A stretch of DNA of 6,705 nucleotides, taken from assembly GCA_012799315.1 (NCBI GenBank), contig JAAZLM010000089.1, forward strand, positions 1 to 6,705, read 5' to 3'. The stretch is from Clostridiales bacterium. GTDB taxonomy: Bacteria > Bacillota > Clostridia > Oscillospirales > Ruminococcaceae. Shown here piece after piece: positions 6,190 to 6,705 of the stretch. Every line of letters begins with the position of its first letter. The first letter of the stretch is position 1. The notes beneath the pieces were generated by a model that had not been told where the DNA came from, did not search any database, and was given only the letters and a program-made list of their open reading frames with translations. Position numbers and translations under genes: made by a program.

Positions 6190-6705
6190 ATGATGAGGCA
6201 ACAAAACCTAGCCATGTTGTGCGATTTTTACGAATTCACAATGTGCAACGGCTATTTAGAGAATGGATTTTATAAAGAAACCGTCTATTTTGATATGTTC
6301 TTTCGCAGCGTTCCCGACGGGGGCGGATTCGCCATTGCTGCGGGACTTAGCCAGCTAATCGATTATATAGAGAATCTGCATTTTGAAGAAGAGGACATCG
6401 AATTCCTACGTTCCAAAGGGATATTCAATGAGGAATTCCTTGATTATCTCTCGACATTCCGATTCACGGGCGATATTTTCGCCGTTCCAGAGGGGACGCC
6501 GATTTTCCCCAATGAGCCGATTCTAACCGTTCGTGCTAAGGCGATTGAGGCCCAATTGATCGAAACATTCGTACTACTGACGATTAACCACCAATCCCTA
6601 ATAGCGACTAAAGCTAATCGTGTCGTACGTGCGGCAAAGGGGCGATCCGTATTTGAATTTGGTTCCCGCCGTGCACAAGGATCCGACGGTGCTATTCTTG
6701 GCGCA
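6190..6705 (+). CDS. pncB: Nicotinate phosphoribosyltransferase (3' partial)
   Basis: Cytoplasmic enzyme that joins nicotinate and PRPP to give nicotinate mononucleotide, with ATP use in characterised members; it takes the product of PncA. The frame is open from 6190 to the window end, giving 172 residues of a protein normally near 350-500. Family landmarks are LCDFYEFTM near the N-terminus (10-18), FDMFFRSVPDGGGFAIAAGL (34-53), EGTPIFPNEP (101-110), LIATKANRV (137-145) and EFGSRRAQGSDGAILGA (156-172), the last belonging to the PRPP/nicotinate-binding core. The catalytic His and the rest of the barrel lie beyond the edge. ATG at 6190 is followed at once by another ATG (6193); AAGGAAG (6175-6181), inside the end of pncA, is 8 nt from the first. 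Short spacing implies co-transcription and coupled translation with pncA. Confidence 0.94.
   Translation, partial: MMRQQNLAMLCDFYEFTMCNGYLENGFYKETVYFDMFFRSVPDGGGFAIAAGLSQLIDYIENLHFEEEDIEFLRSKGIFNEEFLDYLSTFRFTGDIFAVPEGTPIFPNEPILTVRAKAIEAQLIETFVLLTINHQSLIATKANRVVRAAKGRSVFEFGSRRAQGSDGAILGA

Noticed and set aside
142..6438. Excess of GAATTC hexamers (I counted at least eight, about four times the chance expectation)
   Set aside because: Seven of the eight are in-frame Glu-Phe codon pairs (GAA TTC), explained by the genome's preference for TTC, so there is no need to invoke a restriction or uptake signal.
1..6705. Mobile element, CRISPR array, defence or biosynthetic cluster
   Set aside because: No transposase, integrase, regularly spaced repeats, toxin-antitoxin or nuclease motifs were found; every long frame is accounted for by transport, DegV or NAD-salvage genes.

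Overview
The window looks like a chromosomal segment from a low-to-moderate GC Gram-positive bacterium, most likely a Bacillota/Clostridia-type organism. The reasons are strong AGGAGG-type ribosome binding sites before most genes, sigma-A-like promoters, tightly packed operons, and the gene families present (BMP-type nucleoside ABC transporter, DegV, small nicotinamidase). This is inference; no rRNA or other phylogenetic marker is in the window. No mobile element, CRISPR array, tRNA or rRNA was seen.

Region 1 (1-4575, + strand) is a nucleoside-type ABC importer operon. It holds a BMP/PnrA-family substrate-binding protein whose 5' end is cut off by the window edge, a GC-rich stem-loop, a double-domain ATPase, and two membrane permeases. 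The last three genes are tightly coupled (8-nt overlap, then a 12-nt gap using the preferred start). The operon ends in a strong hairpin terminator with A and T tracts on both sides, so it should work in both directions. The layout matches the NupNOPQ/YufNOPQ (Bacillus) and RnsBACD-type (Streptococcus) nucleoside importers.

Region 2 (4583-5419, - strand) is a single DegV/FakB-type fatty-acid-binding protein gene, convergent with the transporter operon and sharing its terminator. It has a near-consensus sigma-A promoter (TTGACA, 17 bp, TATACT). The -10 box is overlapped by one copy of a GTATAC inverted repeat.

Region 3 (5420-6705) begins with a 231-nt divergent intergenic region, followed by a + strand NAD-salvage operon. 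pncA (nicotinamidase, start at 5651) is followed 5 nt later by pncB (nicotinate phosphoribosyltransferase), which runs off the right edge. PncA would deamidate nicotinamide to nicotinate, and PncB would convert nicotinate to nicotinate mononucleotide (Preiss-Handler route).

Overall this is ordinary metabolic and transport content, and I found no convincing new system. The points most worth a second look are the stem-loop between the binding protein and ATPase genes, the GTATAC repeat at the degV promoter, the altered C-terminal motif of the DegV protein, and whether the nucleoside importer next door feeds the NAD-salvage genes.
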